A stretch of 64,000 bases of DNA from Streptomyces sp. S.PNR 29 (lineage in GTDB: Bacteria > Actinomycetota > Actinomycetes > Streptomycetales > Streptomycetaceae): NCBI RefSeq assembly GCF_030386795.1, contig NZ_JANUQM010000020.1, positions 103,306-167,305 on the forward strand. Reading direction: 5' to 3'. Shown in pieces: positions 39,383 through 47,814 of the stretch. Position numbers and translations under genes: made by a program. How positions within the stretch are numbered: position 1 is the stretch's first letter; every line of letters starts with the position of its first letter. The notes beneath the pieces are model-generated. The model made no database searches, was not told the origin of the DNA, and worked only from the letters and a program-made list of their open reading frames with translations.

Positions 39383-40393
39383 CTACCGGCAGGGGAGGGG
39401 GGCCGGTGCCCGGGTGTCACACCCCGTCCCGGACGGCGTCGAGAGGTCGTCGGCCTCCCGCATCGCCCCCGCCGGCAGCCCGCCCTGGTCGCGCAGCCGA
39501 CGGCACACGTCCGCCAGGACCGTGACGCCGGAGTTCTCCCGGGCCGACTCGGGCCATGCCACCGCGAAGGTGCACGGTGCCAGATCGGCCACCGCCCGGT
39601 AGTGGATGTCCGGCCGGGGGAAGAGCTCTGCCGCCACGGCGGGCAGGAAAGCAATGGCCTCGTCGAACGACACGGCTGACAACAGTGACTCCACCCGGGT
39701 CACACGGTGATCGGTGTAGCGGACCGCGGTCCCGTCGGGACGGGGATCCGCGGCCCAGTAACGCCGTTCGACGGAGGAGACCTCCGGAGCCAGACCCACC
39801 ATGGGCCGGTCGGCGAGGTCCGCCAGCCGCAGCGTCGGCCGCCGGGCGAGGGGGTCGCGGGACGACAGGCACACCACCCGCGGCTCGGTGGTCAGCGGCT
39901 CGGCGTGGAAGCCGGCGGGCGCCGGCAGATAGACGAAGGCCGCGTCGATCCTCCCGGCCGCCAGCGCCGACGGTTGCTCGGCAAGGTCCAGCACCCGGAA
40001 GTCCACCTCCAGACAGGGGTGCAGGGTGGTGAGCGCGGCGATCACACGGCGCGTGGCGGCCAGCGAGGCCGCACAGTCCGTGAGTCCCAGCCGCAAGACC
40101 AGCCCGTCATCGCCGGCCGTGGAGCGCCGCACGGCATCGCCCAGTTCGTCCGCCGCCTCCACCACGTTCCGCACGAGCGGAAGCAATGCCCGGCCCAGCG
40201 CGGTCAGCTCCACCTTCCGGCTGGTGCGGCTGAAAAGCCGTACGCCCAGGCGGCGTTCCAGGGAGCGGATCTGTGTGCTGAGGGCGGGCTGGGTGAGAAA
40301 GAGCCGTGCGGCGGCACGGCCGAAATGCAGCTCCTCGGCCAGGACAAGCAGCGAGCGCAGTTGGTGAACGGCCGGGTCGTTCGCACCAGGCAC
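39383..40393 (-). CDS. LysR-family transcriptional regulator
   Basis: Encodes 336 residues from GTG 40393, which follows AGGGGAGG at 8 nt; the upstream TTG at 40423 has no room for a site. N-terminal wHTH: LRSLLVLAEELHFGRAAARL, then FLTQPALSTQIRSLERRLG (residues about 8-65). The substrate-binding domain follows. It is divergent from an MFS transporter across 143 bp, the classic arrangement for a LysR protein controlling an efflux gene. An ATCGATCGAT palindrome at 40448-40457 lies between the two genes. Confidence 0.9.
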   Translation of the reverse strand: MPGANDPAVHQLRSLLVLAEELHFGRAAARLFLTQPALSTQIRSLERRLGVRLFSRTSRKVELTALGRALLPLVRNVVEAADELGDAVRRSTAGDDGLVLRLGLTDCAASLAATRRVIAALTTLHPCLEVDFRVLDLAEQPSALAAGRIDAAFVYLPAPAGFHAEPLTTEPRVVCLSSRDPLARRPTLRLADLADRPMVGLAPEVSSVERRYWAADPRPDGTAVRYTDHRVTRVESLLSAVSFDEAIAFLPAVAAELFPRPDIHYRAVADLAPCTFAVAWPESARENSGVTVLADVCRRLRDQGGLPAGAMREADDLSTPSGTGCDTRAPAPLPCR

Positions 40394-40447
40394 TGTCCGC
40401 GCCTCCCCTCGCTCCACCGCCAACTCCCCTGTCCATCAAGCATGTTA

Positions 40448-40457
40448 ATCGATCGAT
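40448..40457. promoter_or_regulatory. Palindrome in the LysR/MFS intergenic region
   Basis: ATCGATCGAT is a perfect 10-bp palindrome midway between the LysR and MFS starts. It may be part of the LysR binding region, but LysR sites are usually longer T-N11-A elements. Confidence 0.35.
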
Positions 40458-40536
40458 GATTGCGCCGATCCGCGCGTCGGAGAGAAGCTTGCATCGCTTT
40501 CCGGAAAGCGTCTTCGAAAAGCCCACCAGAGAAAGC

Positions 40537-41724
40537 ATGCCGTTGAAGCTCTTTTCCCTCATGCTCTGCGTATTCGGCATCACGACCGGTGAGTTCGTCA
40601 TCGCCGGCATCCTGCCGGACGTCGCCGACGACCTCACCGTGTCGGTCCCGACAGCCGGGCTCCTGGTCACCGCGTACGCCATCGGCATGATCATCGGTGG
40701 TCCGGTACTGACCGCGCTCACCGCGCGCAGCGCACGTAAACCGCTCGTCCTGGGCCTGCTGGTGATCGTGGTCGCCGGAAATCTCGCCTCCGCACTGGCT
40801 CCCGCCTATTCCGTGCTGTTCGTGGCGCGTGTGGTGACCGCGCTGGTGACCGCCACGTTCTTCGCCAACGCGATCGTGATCGCCGCCTCCACCGCCCCGC
40901 CGGGAAAGCAGGCCTCGACCGTCTCCCGGCTGGTCTTCGGAATGAACCTGTCCATGATGCTGGGCGCGCCCCTCGGCACCCTCGTCGGAGACCGCTTCGG
41001 ATGGCGGGCGACCTTCGGGGTCATCGCGGTCGTCTGCCTGCTGGGCCTGCTGATGGTGGTGTTCTTCGTCCCGGACGTGGGCCGTGCGACGCCCGCGAGT
41101 TCCGCGGTGGCGGAGCTGAGGGTGTTCCGCGACCGAGGCGTGCAGCTCGCGATCGTCATCACCGCCGTCACCAACATGGGCCTGCTGATGGTGTTCACCT
41201 TCTTCGCGCCACTCCTCACCACGGTCACCGGGTTCGCCGACGGCGCGATCGCGGTACTGCTGCTGCTGTACGGCGTCGGCGCGGCGGTCGGCAACCTCGT
41301 CGGCGGCCGGCTGTCCGACCGGGCCCTGATGCCGTCGCAGATCGGCCTGCTGGGGCTGCTCACCGCGGGGCTGCTGCTCACCTGGGCGGTCAGCGGCAGC
41401 CCGGTCGCCACGACCGTCATGGTGTTCCTGATCGGCGCGCTGGGCTTCTCGGTCATTCCGGGCATGCAGACCCGGGTCCTCGACTCCGCCGGTTCGGCGC
41501 CGACCCTTGCCGTCGCGGTGAACGCCTCCGCCTACCAGCTCGCCGCCGCGCTGGCGGGGTGGCTGGGCGGCCGGGTGGTGGACGGCCCGGGTCTGCGATC
41601 CGTGTACGTCGCCGCCGCCGCGATGACCGCTCTCGGCATCCTGCTGAGCTGGTACGCCTGGCACCGGGACCGCGTCATGTCCGCTTCCCGGCGGGAGGAG
41701 GAGGCGCGGACCGCGGCGGCCTGA
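40537..41724 (+). CDS. MFS transporter, 12-TM (DHA1-type)
   Basis: Encodes 395 residues from ATG 40537, with GAGAAAG upstream. Twelve transmembrane helices are predicted. The first segment FSLMLCVFGITTGEFVIAGI and the loop motif A variant GDRFGWRATFGVI are typical of drug-efflux MFS members related to sugar-efflux and Cml/AraJ proteins. Its likely regulator is the divergent LysR gene. The substrate is unknown. Confidence 0.87.
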   Translation: MPLKLFSLMLCVFGITTGEFVIAGILPDVADDLTVSVPTAGLLVTAYAIGMIIGGPVLTALTARSARKPLVLGLLVIVVAGNLASALAPAYSVLFVARVVTALVTATFFANAIVIAASTAPPGKQASTVSRLVFGMNLSMMLGAPLGTLVGDRFGWRATFGVIAVVCLLGLLMVVFFVPDVGRATPASSAVAELRVFRDRGVQLAIVITAVTNMGLLMVFTFFAPLLTTVTGFADGAIAVLLLLYGVGAAVGNLVGGRLSDRALMPSQIGLLGLLTAGLLLTWAVSGSPVATTVMVFLIGALGFSVIPGMQTRVLDSAGSAPTLAVAVNASAYQLAAALAGWLGGRVVDGPGLRSVYVAAAAMTALGILLSWYAWHRDRVMSASRREEEARTAAA

Positions 41725-41728
41725 CCTC

Positions 41729-41748
41729 GTGCCCGGCCGACCGGGCAC
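41729..41748 (+). terminator. Terminator hairpin after the MFS gene
   Basis: GTGCCCGG-CCGA-CCGGGCAC is a perfect 8-bp stem with a 4-nt loop, starting 5 bp after the stop at 41724. Confidence 0.7.
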
Positions 41749-41750
41749 GC

Positions 41751-42107
41751 TCATCCGGCGTCGGCCGCGCCTTGCCGTGTGCCCGCTGCGGCGGCGATTA
41801 CCGGCCTCACTGCCAGTGCCCTGTACTCCGGTTGGCCGGCATGATCACTTGGCGCCGAGCCGGTCATCCGGCGTCGTCCATGTCCCGCCGGGTGCCCGTC
41901 AGGACGGCGACCGCGGCCCCGCCGCCGGCGCCTCGTACTCCGGTCGACCGGGTACGGTCGCTCGTGGCCGAGCCGGCCGCCCGGCGTCGGTCGCGTCCTG
42001 TCGCCCGGTGTCGGTCGCGTCCCGTCGCGACGGCGGTCGGCGGGCTCCACTGTCGGCGTCTCGTGTTCCGGTTGACCGGGTACGGTCGCTCGTGGCCGAG
42101 CCGGTCA
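41751..42107 (-). repeat. Array of degenerate copies of an MFS gene 3' end (about 113-bp units)
   Basis: Three partial copies precede the true 3' end of the MFS gene at 42105. Unit starts are 41751, 41864, 41977 and 42105 (the last is the functional gene end), giving steps of 113, 113 and 128 bp. Each unit begins with TCATCC/CGGCGTCGG-like sequence, matches the final codons (TGTRRGAADAG region), runs through a CCAGTGCCC-like stretch, and ends with GGTACGGTCGCTCGTGGCCG. The 128-bp step contains an extra 15-bp internal duplication of GTCGCGTCC-like sequence. Copies share only about 70-85 per cent identity, so the array is old. The 380-bp gap holds no intact gene. Confidence 0.75.
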
Positions 42108-43298
42108 TCCCGCGTCGGCCGCGCCCCGCCGGGTGCCCGTCAGGACGGCGATCGCCGGCCCCACTGCCAGCAGCACCGCCAGTGCCCCGTACCCGTAGGT
42201 CAGCGTCGCCGCCGCGGCCACCCCGGCCACCAGCAAGGGGCCGCCCGCGTCGCCCAGTTCGCGGCCCAGCTCGGCCGCGCCCATGGTCTGTCCCAGCCGT
42301 TCCTGAGGAGTGGCCGAGGCGAGGGCGGCGAAACCGAGCGGGGTGATCAGGCCGGTGCCGGTGCCGATCAGGGCGGCGGCGAGCAGGACGCCGGTCAAAC
42401 CGGGCAGCGTCGCGCAGGCGAGGCCCGCGGCCGTGAGCAGCAGCCCGGTGGTGAGGCCGGCGCGCGCCGTGATCCGGCCCGCGTCCAACGCCCGCCCGGC
42501 GCGCGGCTGGACGACAGCCGCACAGGCGGCCAGCACCGACACCGCGGCGCCCGTCGCCACCGTGCCCAGCCCCGCGGCCGCGCCCGACACCGGCAGGAAA
42601 CCGACGCCGACCGACAGCGCGGCGGTCGCCCCCGCGAGCGCGGCCGTCGGGACGAGGAACGCCGGGTCGGCGAGGCGGCGCGCCAGATCCAGCACCGTCT
42701 GCCGGGCGCGGGGGAGCGGCGGCACATGCGGTACCGCGAGCAGCGCCCACAGCGCCACCCCCGCGCCGAGCAGCGCCAGAACGGCGAACAGCAGCCGCAG
42801 CCCGCCCGCCCACGCCAGCAGGCCGCCGAGCAGCGGGCCCAGCGTGTAGCCGACCGACTTGTAAAAGCCGTAACTCCCGAACGCCCGGCCGTGTTTCGCC
42901 GCCGGGTTGAGCCGGGCCACCAGCGCCGAGGCCGCGGGGGAGAACGCCGAGGCCGCCGCGCCCTGCCCGAGCCGGGCGGCCCACAGCCAGCCGGGGCTGC
43001 CCGCCAGGGCGTACAGCGCGGACGCGGCCGCGAAGGCCACCAGCCCGCCGAGCAGCACCGGGCGCGCCCCGATCCGGTCGGCCAGCGTGCCGAAGACCGG
43101 CTTCAGCAGCACCTCCGCGCCGTCGTAGAGCGCGAGCAGCCCGCCGAGGACGAGCAGCGAGGTGACCGCGTCCTCGCCGGAGCCGCCGAGGTTCGCGGCG
43201 ATGCCGTGCGCCCCGAACGCGGTGGTGAATCCGGCCGCGTACAGCGGCCACATCCGGCGCGCCGACACGGCCGGCGGCGCCTCACTCGGCGGTGTCAC
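42105..43298 (-). CDS. MFS transporter in the nmtR operon
   Basis: Encodes 397 residues from GTG 43298 with GGGGATCA upstream. The start lies inside the nmtR 3' end, overlapping it by 17 nt, so translation is coupled. Twelve helices are predicted; LLKPVFGTLADRIGARPVLL and ALVARLNPAAKHGRAFGSYGFYKSVGYTLGP are typical of DHA1-like efflux proteins. In this context it is probably a Ni/Co-related exporter or a co-regulated efflux pump, inferred from position only. Its 3' end has seeded the degenerate array at 41751-42104. Confidence 0.85.
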   Translation of the reverse strand: MTPPSEAPPAVSARRMWPLYAAGFTTAFGAHGIAANLGGSGEDAVTSLLVLGGLLALYDGAEVLLKPVFGTLADRIGARPVLLGGLVAFAAASALYALAGSPGWLWAARLGQGAAASAFSPAASALVARLNPAAKHGRAFGSYGFYKSVGYTLGPLLGGLLAWAGGLRLLFAVLALLGAGVALWALLAVPHVPPLPRARQTVLDLARRLADPAFLVPTAALAGATAALSVGVGFLPVSGAAAGLGTVATGAAVSVLAACAAVVQPRAGRALDAGRITARAGLTTGLLLTAAGLACATLPGLTGVLLAAALIGTGTGLITPLGFAALASATPQERLGQTMGAAELGRELGDAGGPLLVAGVAAAATLTYGYGALAVLLAVGPAIAVLTGTRRGAADAG

Positions 43299-43641
43299 TG
43301 ATCCCCAGGCGCAGATGCTCCACGTGGTACACGGCCTGGTCGAGCAGTTCGGCGACATGGTGGTCGTGCAGCGCGTACACCACCGACCGGCCGCGCCGCT
43401 CACCCACCACGAGCCCGAGGTTGCGCAGCAGCCTCAGCTGGTGGGAGCACGCCGACTGCTCCATCCCCACCTCGGCGGCCAACTCCGTGGCCGGCAGCGG
43501 CCCTTCGCGCAGCCGCGCGAGGATCAGCAGGCGTGAGGGGGTGGACAGGGCCTGGAGCGTGGTGGCGACCTTCGCGACGTTGTCCGCGTCCAGGCGTACC
43601 CGCTCGGCGTCCTGCGCGGGAATGACGGCTCCATGACCCAT
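43282..43641 (-). CDS. nmtR: NmtR-type ArsR/SmtB nickel/cobalt sensor
   Basis: Encodes 119 residues. ATG 43641 is preferred over GTG 43647: it gives the MGHG N-terminus of NmtR, and a TAAGAT -10 box ends 6 nt before it (leaderless). The winged helix reads MEQSACSHQLRLLRNLGLVVG. The alpha-5 metal site is D93-x-H95 and H106-x-x-H109 (LHDHHVAELLDQAVYHVEH), the same spacing as NmtR Asp91, His93, His104, His107. Gly2-His3 may join coordination as in NmtR. The protein should repress the divergent P1B-4 ATPase and its own operon until it binds Ni2+ or Co2+. Confidence 0.9.
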   Translation of the reverse strand: MGHGAVIPAQDAERVRLDADNVAKVATTLQALSTPSRLLILARLREGPLPATELAAEVGMEQSACSHQLRLLRNLGLVVGERRGRSVVYALHDHHVAELLDQAVYHVEHLRLGISDTAE

Positions 43642-43647
43642 GGCCAC

Positions 43648-43702
43648 ATCTTACCCATCACGCATGAACGAATGAATGAGTCTTCATGTGTTCCTGTATG
43701 GT
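43648..43702. promoter_or_regulatory. Divergent leaderless promoters and NmtR operator
   Basis: The imperfect dyad GAAC...ATGAA-TGAGTC-TTCAT...GTTC (43666-43693) is a 12-2-12-like ArsR/SmtB operator. It lies between TAAGAT (43653-43648, minus strand, for nmtR) and TATGGT (43697-43702, for the ATPase). Both -10 boxes end 6 nt before their start codons, so both transcripts are predicted to be leaderless. The operator overlaps both -35 regions. Confidence 0.7.
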
Positions 43703-43708
43703 GGCCGG

Positions 43709-45622
43709 GTGTCTGCCACTCTCACCCCCACAGCCACGCCGTCACCCGTCCACCCGGCGCCCCGCCGCCGCACCCGCGTCCTCGCCCTGCCCGAGGCCCG
43801 CTGGGCGCTCGCCTCGCTGCTGGCGTTCCTGCTGGGCCTCGCCCTGGACCTCGGCGGCGCCCCCGCCTGGGCTCACGGAGTCCTGTACGCCGTCGCCTAC
43901 GTCACCGGCGGCTGGGAACCGGCCCTCGAAGGCCTCAGGGCGCTGCGCGAGAAGACCCTGGACGTCGACCTGCTGATGATCGTCGCGGCGCTCGGCGCGG
44001 CCGCGATCGGGCAGGTCCTGGACGGCGCGCTGCTGATCGTCATCTTCGCCACCTCCGGCGCCCTGGAGGCCCTGGCCACCGCCCGCACCGCCGACTCCGT
44101 GCGCGGCCTGCTCGACCTCGCGCCCACCACCGCGACCCGGCTCACCGACGACGGCGAGGAGACGGTCCCGACGGCCGCCCTCGCCGTCGGCGACGTGCTG
44201 CTGGTCCGGCCGGGGGAGCGGATCGGCGCCGACGGCACGGTCGTCGAGGGCACCAGTGAGGCCGACCAGGCGACCATCACCGGCGAGTCCCTGCCGGTCG
44301 TGAAGAGCCCGGGCGACGAGGTCTTCGCGGGCACCCTCAACGGCACCGGCGCCCTGCGCGTCCGCGTCGACCGCGACCCGGCCGACTCGGTGATCGCCCG
44401 GATCGTGACCCTGGTCGAGGAGGCGTCCCGCACCAAGGCGCCGACGCAGCTGTTCATCGAGAAGATCGAACAGCGGTACGCGGTGGGCGTCGTGGCCGCC
44501 ACGCTCGCGGTCTTCGGCGTGCCGCTCGCCTTCGGCGCCGACCTCACGGACGCGCTGCTGCGGGCGATGACCTTCATGATCGTCGCCTCCCCGTGCGCGG
44601 TCGTCCTCGCCACCATGCCGCCCCTGCTGTCCGCCATCGCCAACGCCGGCCGCCACGGTGTCCTGGTCAAGTCGGCCGTCGCGATGGAACGCCTCGGCGA
44701 GATCGACACCGCCGCCCTCGACAAGACCGGCACCCTCACCGAAGGCGCCCCCGAGGTGACGTCCGTACGGCCGCTGCCGGACTCCGGCCTGGACGAGGAC
44801 GCCCTGCTCGCGCTGGCCGCCGCGGCCGAGCACCCCAGCGAGCATCCGCTGGCCCGCGCGATCGTGGCCGCGGCACGGGCCCGCGGTCTGCGGATCGCGC
44901 CCGCCGAGGACTTCACGGCCGCGCCGGGCCGTGGGGTGACGGCCACCGTCGAGGGCCGCGTGGTGGGCGTCGGCCGAGCGGACGACGCCGACAGCGACGC
45001 GACCGTCGTCCAGGTCACCCGCGACGGCACCCCCGCCGGGACCCTCGTCCTCACCGACCGCCTCCGCCCCGGCGCCGCCGCGGCCACCGCCGCGCTCACC
45101 GCCCTGGGCGGCACCGCTCCCGTTCTCCTCACCGGCGACAACGCCCGGGCCGCCGCCCGCGTCGCCGAGGCCACCGGCCTCACCGACGTCCGCGCGGACC
45201 TGCTCCCCGAGGACAAGGTGAACGCCGTCCGCGACCTCCAGCACGGCGGCCGCAAGGTCCTCTTCGTCGGCGACGGCGTCAACGACGCCCCCGCCCTCGC
45301 CGCCGCGCACGCCGGTGTCGCCATGGGCCGCGCGGGCTCCGACCTGGCGCTGGAGACGGCGGACGCCGTGGTGGTGCGCGACGAGCTGGCGGCCGTACCA
45401 GCGGTCGTACGGCTGTCCCGGACCGCCCGCCGCCTGGTGCTCCAGAACCTGGTGATCGCGGGCACGGCCATCACCGGCCTCGTCCTGTGGGACCTGCTCG
45501 GACATCTGCCGCTGCCGCTCGGCGTCGCGGGCCACGAGGGCTCCACCGTGCTGGTCGGCCTCAACGGACTGCGGCTGCTGCGGGAGTCCGCCTGGCGATC
45601 CGGGACGGTCCAGGACAGCTGA
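43709..45622 (+). CDS. P1B-4-type metal-transporting ATPase (Co2+/Ni2+ class, NmtA/CtpJ-like)
   Basis: Encodes 637 residues from GTG 43709, six bases after the TATGGT -10. There is no N-terminal HMA domain. TM4 has SPC (ASPCAVVLATMPP) rather than CPC, and TM6 has HEGST (AGHEGSTVLVGLNGL). Together these define P1B-4 pumps (CoaT, CtpD, CtpJ, PfeT), which export Co2+, Ni2+ or Fe2+. TGES, DKTGTLT and GDGVNDAPAL are intact. Being divergent from nmtR, it is most likely the NmtR-controlled cobalt/nickel exporter. Confidence 0.92.
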   Translation: MSATLTPTATPSPVHPAPRRRTRVLALPEARWALASLLAFLLGLALDLGGAPAWAHGVLYAVAYVTGGWEPALEGLRALREKTLDVDLLMIVAALGAAAIGQVLDGALLIVIFATSGALEALATARTADSVRGLLDLAPTTATRLTDDGEETVPTAALAVGDVLLVRPGERIGADGTVVEGTSEADQATITGESLPVVKSPGDEVFAGTLNGTGALRVRVDRDPADSVIARIVTLVEEASRTKAPTQLFIEKIEQRYAVGVVAATLAVFGVPLAFGADLTDALLRAMTFMIVASPCAVVLATMPPLLSAIANAGRHGVLVKSAVAMERLGEIDTAALDKTGTLTEGAPEVTSVRPLPDSGLDEDALLALAAAAEHPSEHPLARAIVAAARARGLRIAPAEDFTAAPGRGVTATVEGRVVGVGRADDADSDATVVQVTRDGTPAGTLVLTDRLRPGAAAATAALTALGGTAPVLLTGDNARAAARVAEATGLTDVRADLLPEDKVNAVRDLQHGGRKVLFVGDGVNDAPALAAAHAGVAMGRAGSDLALETADAVVVRDELAAVPAVVRLSRTARRLVLQNLVIAGTAITGLVLWDLLGHLPLPLGVAGHEGSTVLVGLNGLRLLRESAWRSGTVQDS

Positions 45623-45677
45623 GGTCGATGTCGGATTCTCGCCAGCCCCGGCGCGGTCCGTAGTCGATGCTGGACGC

Positions 45678-47192
45678 ATGCAGAAGGGGATGCACACCGA
45701 CACCGAGCGCTGCGTGCGCGCCGTCCAGTCCAAGGACGCGCGGTTCGACGGATGGTTCTTCACGGCCGTCCTGACGACCCGCATCTACTGCCGTCCCAGT
45801 TGCCCGGTGGTGCCGCCGAAGCCGGAGAACATGGTGTTCCACCCGAGCGCGGCAGCCTGCCAGCAGGCCGGGTTCCGGGCCTGCAAGCGCTGCCGCCCGG
45901 ACACCAGCCCCGGCTCCCCGGAGTGGAACCAGCGCGCCGACCTGGTGGCCCGCGCCATGCGGCTGATCTCCGACGGCGTCGTGGACCGCGAGGGCGTGCC
46001 CGGCCTCGCCGCCCGGCTCGGCTACAGCACCCGGCAGATCGAACGCCAGCTGCTCGCCGAGCTGGGCGCGGGCCCCCTCGCCCTCGCCCGCGCCCAACGC
46101 GCCCAGGCGGCCCGGCTGCTCATCGAGACGACGGAGCTGCCGATGGCGCAGATCGCCTTCGCCGCCGGTTTCTCCTCCATCCGCACCTTCAACGACACCG
46201 TGCGCGAGGTCTTCGCCCTCTCGCCGAGCGACCTGCGCGCCCGGGCACCGAAGAGGACCGCCTCAGGCACCCCGGGCGCGCTGACCCTCCGCCTCCCCTT
46301 CCGCGCCCCCCTCAACCCCGACAACCTCTTCGGCCACCTCGCCGCCACCGCCGTACCCGGTGTGGAGGAGTGGCTCCCCCACTGCCTCAACGGCGTGGGC
46401 GGTACCCCCATCGGCGCCTACCGGCGCACGCTCCGGCTGCCGTACGGACACGGCATCGTGGCGCTCACCCCGAACCCCGACCACATCTCCTGCCGCCTCA
46501 CCCTCAGCGACCTGCGCGACCTGACCGTCGCCATCAGCCGCTGCCGCCGCCTGCTCGACCTGGACGCCGACCCGGTCGCGGTCGACGACCAGCTGCGCAC
46601 GGACCCGGTCCTCGCGCCCCTGGTCGACAAGGCACCGGGCCGCCGGGTGCCGCGTACGGTCGACGAGGCCGAGTTCGCCGTACGGGCCGTACTCGGCCAG
46701 CAGGTCTCCACCGCCGCCGCCCGCACCCACGCGGCCCGCCTGGTCACCGCACACGGCGAACCGGTCGACGACCCCGAGGGCGGTCTGACCCACCTCTTCC
46801 CGTCGGCCGAGGCGCTGGCGTCGGTGGACCCGGAGACGCTGGCGATGCCCCGCACCCGCCGGACCACCCTCACCACCCTCGTCGGTCAACTCGCCGACGG
46901 CTCCCTTCACCTGGGCGTCGAGAGCGACTGGCCCGAGGCCCGCGCCCGCCTGCTCGCCCTCCCCGGCTTCGGCCCCTGGACGGCCGACGTCATCGCCATG
47001 CGCGCCCTCGGCGACCCCGACGCCTTCCTCCCCACCGACCTCGGCATCCGCCGCGCCGCCCGAGAACTGGGCCTGCCGTCGACCCCGGCGGCGCTCACCG
47101 CACGCGCGGCGGCCTGGCGGCCCTGGCGAGCGTACGCGGTGCAGTATCTGTGGGCGACCGACAGCCACCCGATCAACTTCCTTCCGGTCTAA
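45678..47192 (+). CDS. alkA: Ada-AlkA fusion: methylphosphotriester-sensing regulator/3-methyladenine glycosylase
   Basis: Encodes 504 residues from ATG 45678 (ATG 45690 possible). The Ada zinc-binding domain (about 10-75) has four Cys (YCRPSCP and ACKRC), one of which takes the methyl group from DNA phosphotriesters. An AraC-type HTH (about 85-165) includes YSTRQIERQLLAELG and FAAGFSSIRTFNDTVRE. AlkA_N (about 190-300) and an HhH-GPD glycosylase (about 305-495) follow, with LPGFGPWTADVIAMRAL and the catalytic Asp in LPTDLGIRRA. It thus senses alkylation, activates the operon and excises alkylated bases. The next gene is ogt. Confidence 0.93.
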   Translation: MQKGMHTDTERCVRAVQSKDARFDGWFFTAVLTTRIYCRPSCPVVPPKPENMVFHPSAAACQQAGFRACKRCRPDTSPGSPEWNQRADLVARAMRLISDGVVDREGVPGLAARLGYSTRQIERQLLAELGAGPLALARAQRAQAARLLIETTELPMAQIAFAAGFSSIRTFNDTVREVFALSPSDLRARAPKRTASGTPGALTLRLPFRAPLNPDNLFGHLAATAVPGVEEWLPHCLNGVGGTPIGAYRRTLRLPYGHGIVALTPNPDHISCRLTLSDLRDLTVAISRCRRLLDLDADPVAVDDQLRTDPVLAPLVDKAPGRRVPRTVDEAEFAVRAVLGQQVSTAAARTHAARLVTAHGEPVDDPEGGLTHLFPSAEALASVDPETLAMPRTRRTTLTTLVGQLADGSLHLGVESDWPEARARLLALPGFGPWTADVIAMRALGDPDAFLPTDLGIRRAARELGLPSTPAALTARAAAWRPWRAYAVQYLWATDSHPINFLPV

Positions 47193-47201
47193 GGGAACCC
47201 C

Positions 47202-47684
47202 GTGAAACAACACACCGTGATCGACAGCCCGTACGGCCCCCTCACTCTCGTCGCCGACGACGGCGTCCTGTGCGGCCTCTACATGACCGGCCAACGCCAC
47301 CGCCCCCCGGAGGAGACCTTCGGGGCACGCGACGACACGCTCTTCGGGGAGGCCGAGGAACAGCTGGAGGCCTACTTCGCGGGCGAGTTGAAGGAGTTCA
47401 CACTCCCACTGCGGCTGTCCGGGACCCCGTTCCAGCGCAGCGTCTGGGACCAGCTGTGCCGGATCCCCTACGGCGAGACCCGCACCTACGGCGACCTGGC
47501 CGCCGCCCTCGGCAACCCCACCGCCTCCCGCGCCGTCGGCCTCGCCAACGGCAGGAACCCCATCGGCATCATCGTCCCCTGCCACCGGGTCATCGGCGCG
47601 GGCGGCAGCCTGACCGGGTACGGCGGCGGCCTGGACCGCAAGAAGCGCCTGCTGGACTTCGAGAGCGGAACGGCGCTGTTCTAG
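47202..47684 (+). CDS. ogt: Methylated-DNA-protein-cysteine methyltransferase
   Basis: Encodes 160 residues from GTG 47202 with AAGGGAA upstream, 9 bp after the Ada-AlkA stop. The suicide-acceptor Cys lies in IVPCHRVIGAGG near residue 128, with the helix SVWDQLCRIPYGETRTYGDLA and Asn hinge before it. It removes O6-alkylguanine damage irreversibly. With the Ada-AlkA gene it forms an adaptive-response operon, probably controlled by the Ada part. Confidence 0.94.
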   Translation: MKQHTVIDSPYGPLTLVADDGVLCGLYMTGQRHRPPEETFGARDDTLFGEAEEQLEAYFAGELKEFTLPLRLSGTPFQRSVWDQLCRIPYGETRTYGDLAAALGNPTASRAVGLANGRNPIGIIVPCHRVIGAGGSLTGYGGGLDRKKRLLDFESGTALF

Positions 47685-47697
47685 GACCTGTCGTCTC

Positions 47698-47757
47698 CCA
47701 GGGCCTGTGGTGAGCGTGGCCCCTGCCGCGCGACGTCCGGCACGCCACAGGCCCTGG
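47698..47757. terminator. Large inverted repeat between convergent ogt and fdxA
   Basis: CCAGGGCCTGTGG (47698-47710) and CCACAGGCCCTGG (47745-47757) are perfect 13-bp arms. With one bulged base the pairing runs 3 bp further. The 34-nt loop can form inner pairs. It ends both the repair operon from the left and the pentalenolactone/MEP operon from the right. Confidence 0.75.
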
Positions 47758-47814
47758 AGAAGAGGCCGGGACCCCACAGCGCGGCCGTCGCGTCGGCACC
47801 CCCTCCGACCTGGC

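Noticed and set aside
41751..42107. Repeat array considered as a CRISPR
   Set aside because: Units are about 113 bp, degenerate and homologous to the adjacent MFS gene end. There are no short identical repeats with unique spacers and no cas genes.
43282..43647. GTG 43647 as start of nmtR
   Set aside because: It would leave no gap to the TAAGAT -10 box. ATG 43641 gives the known MGHG N-terminus and the right leaderless spacing.
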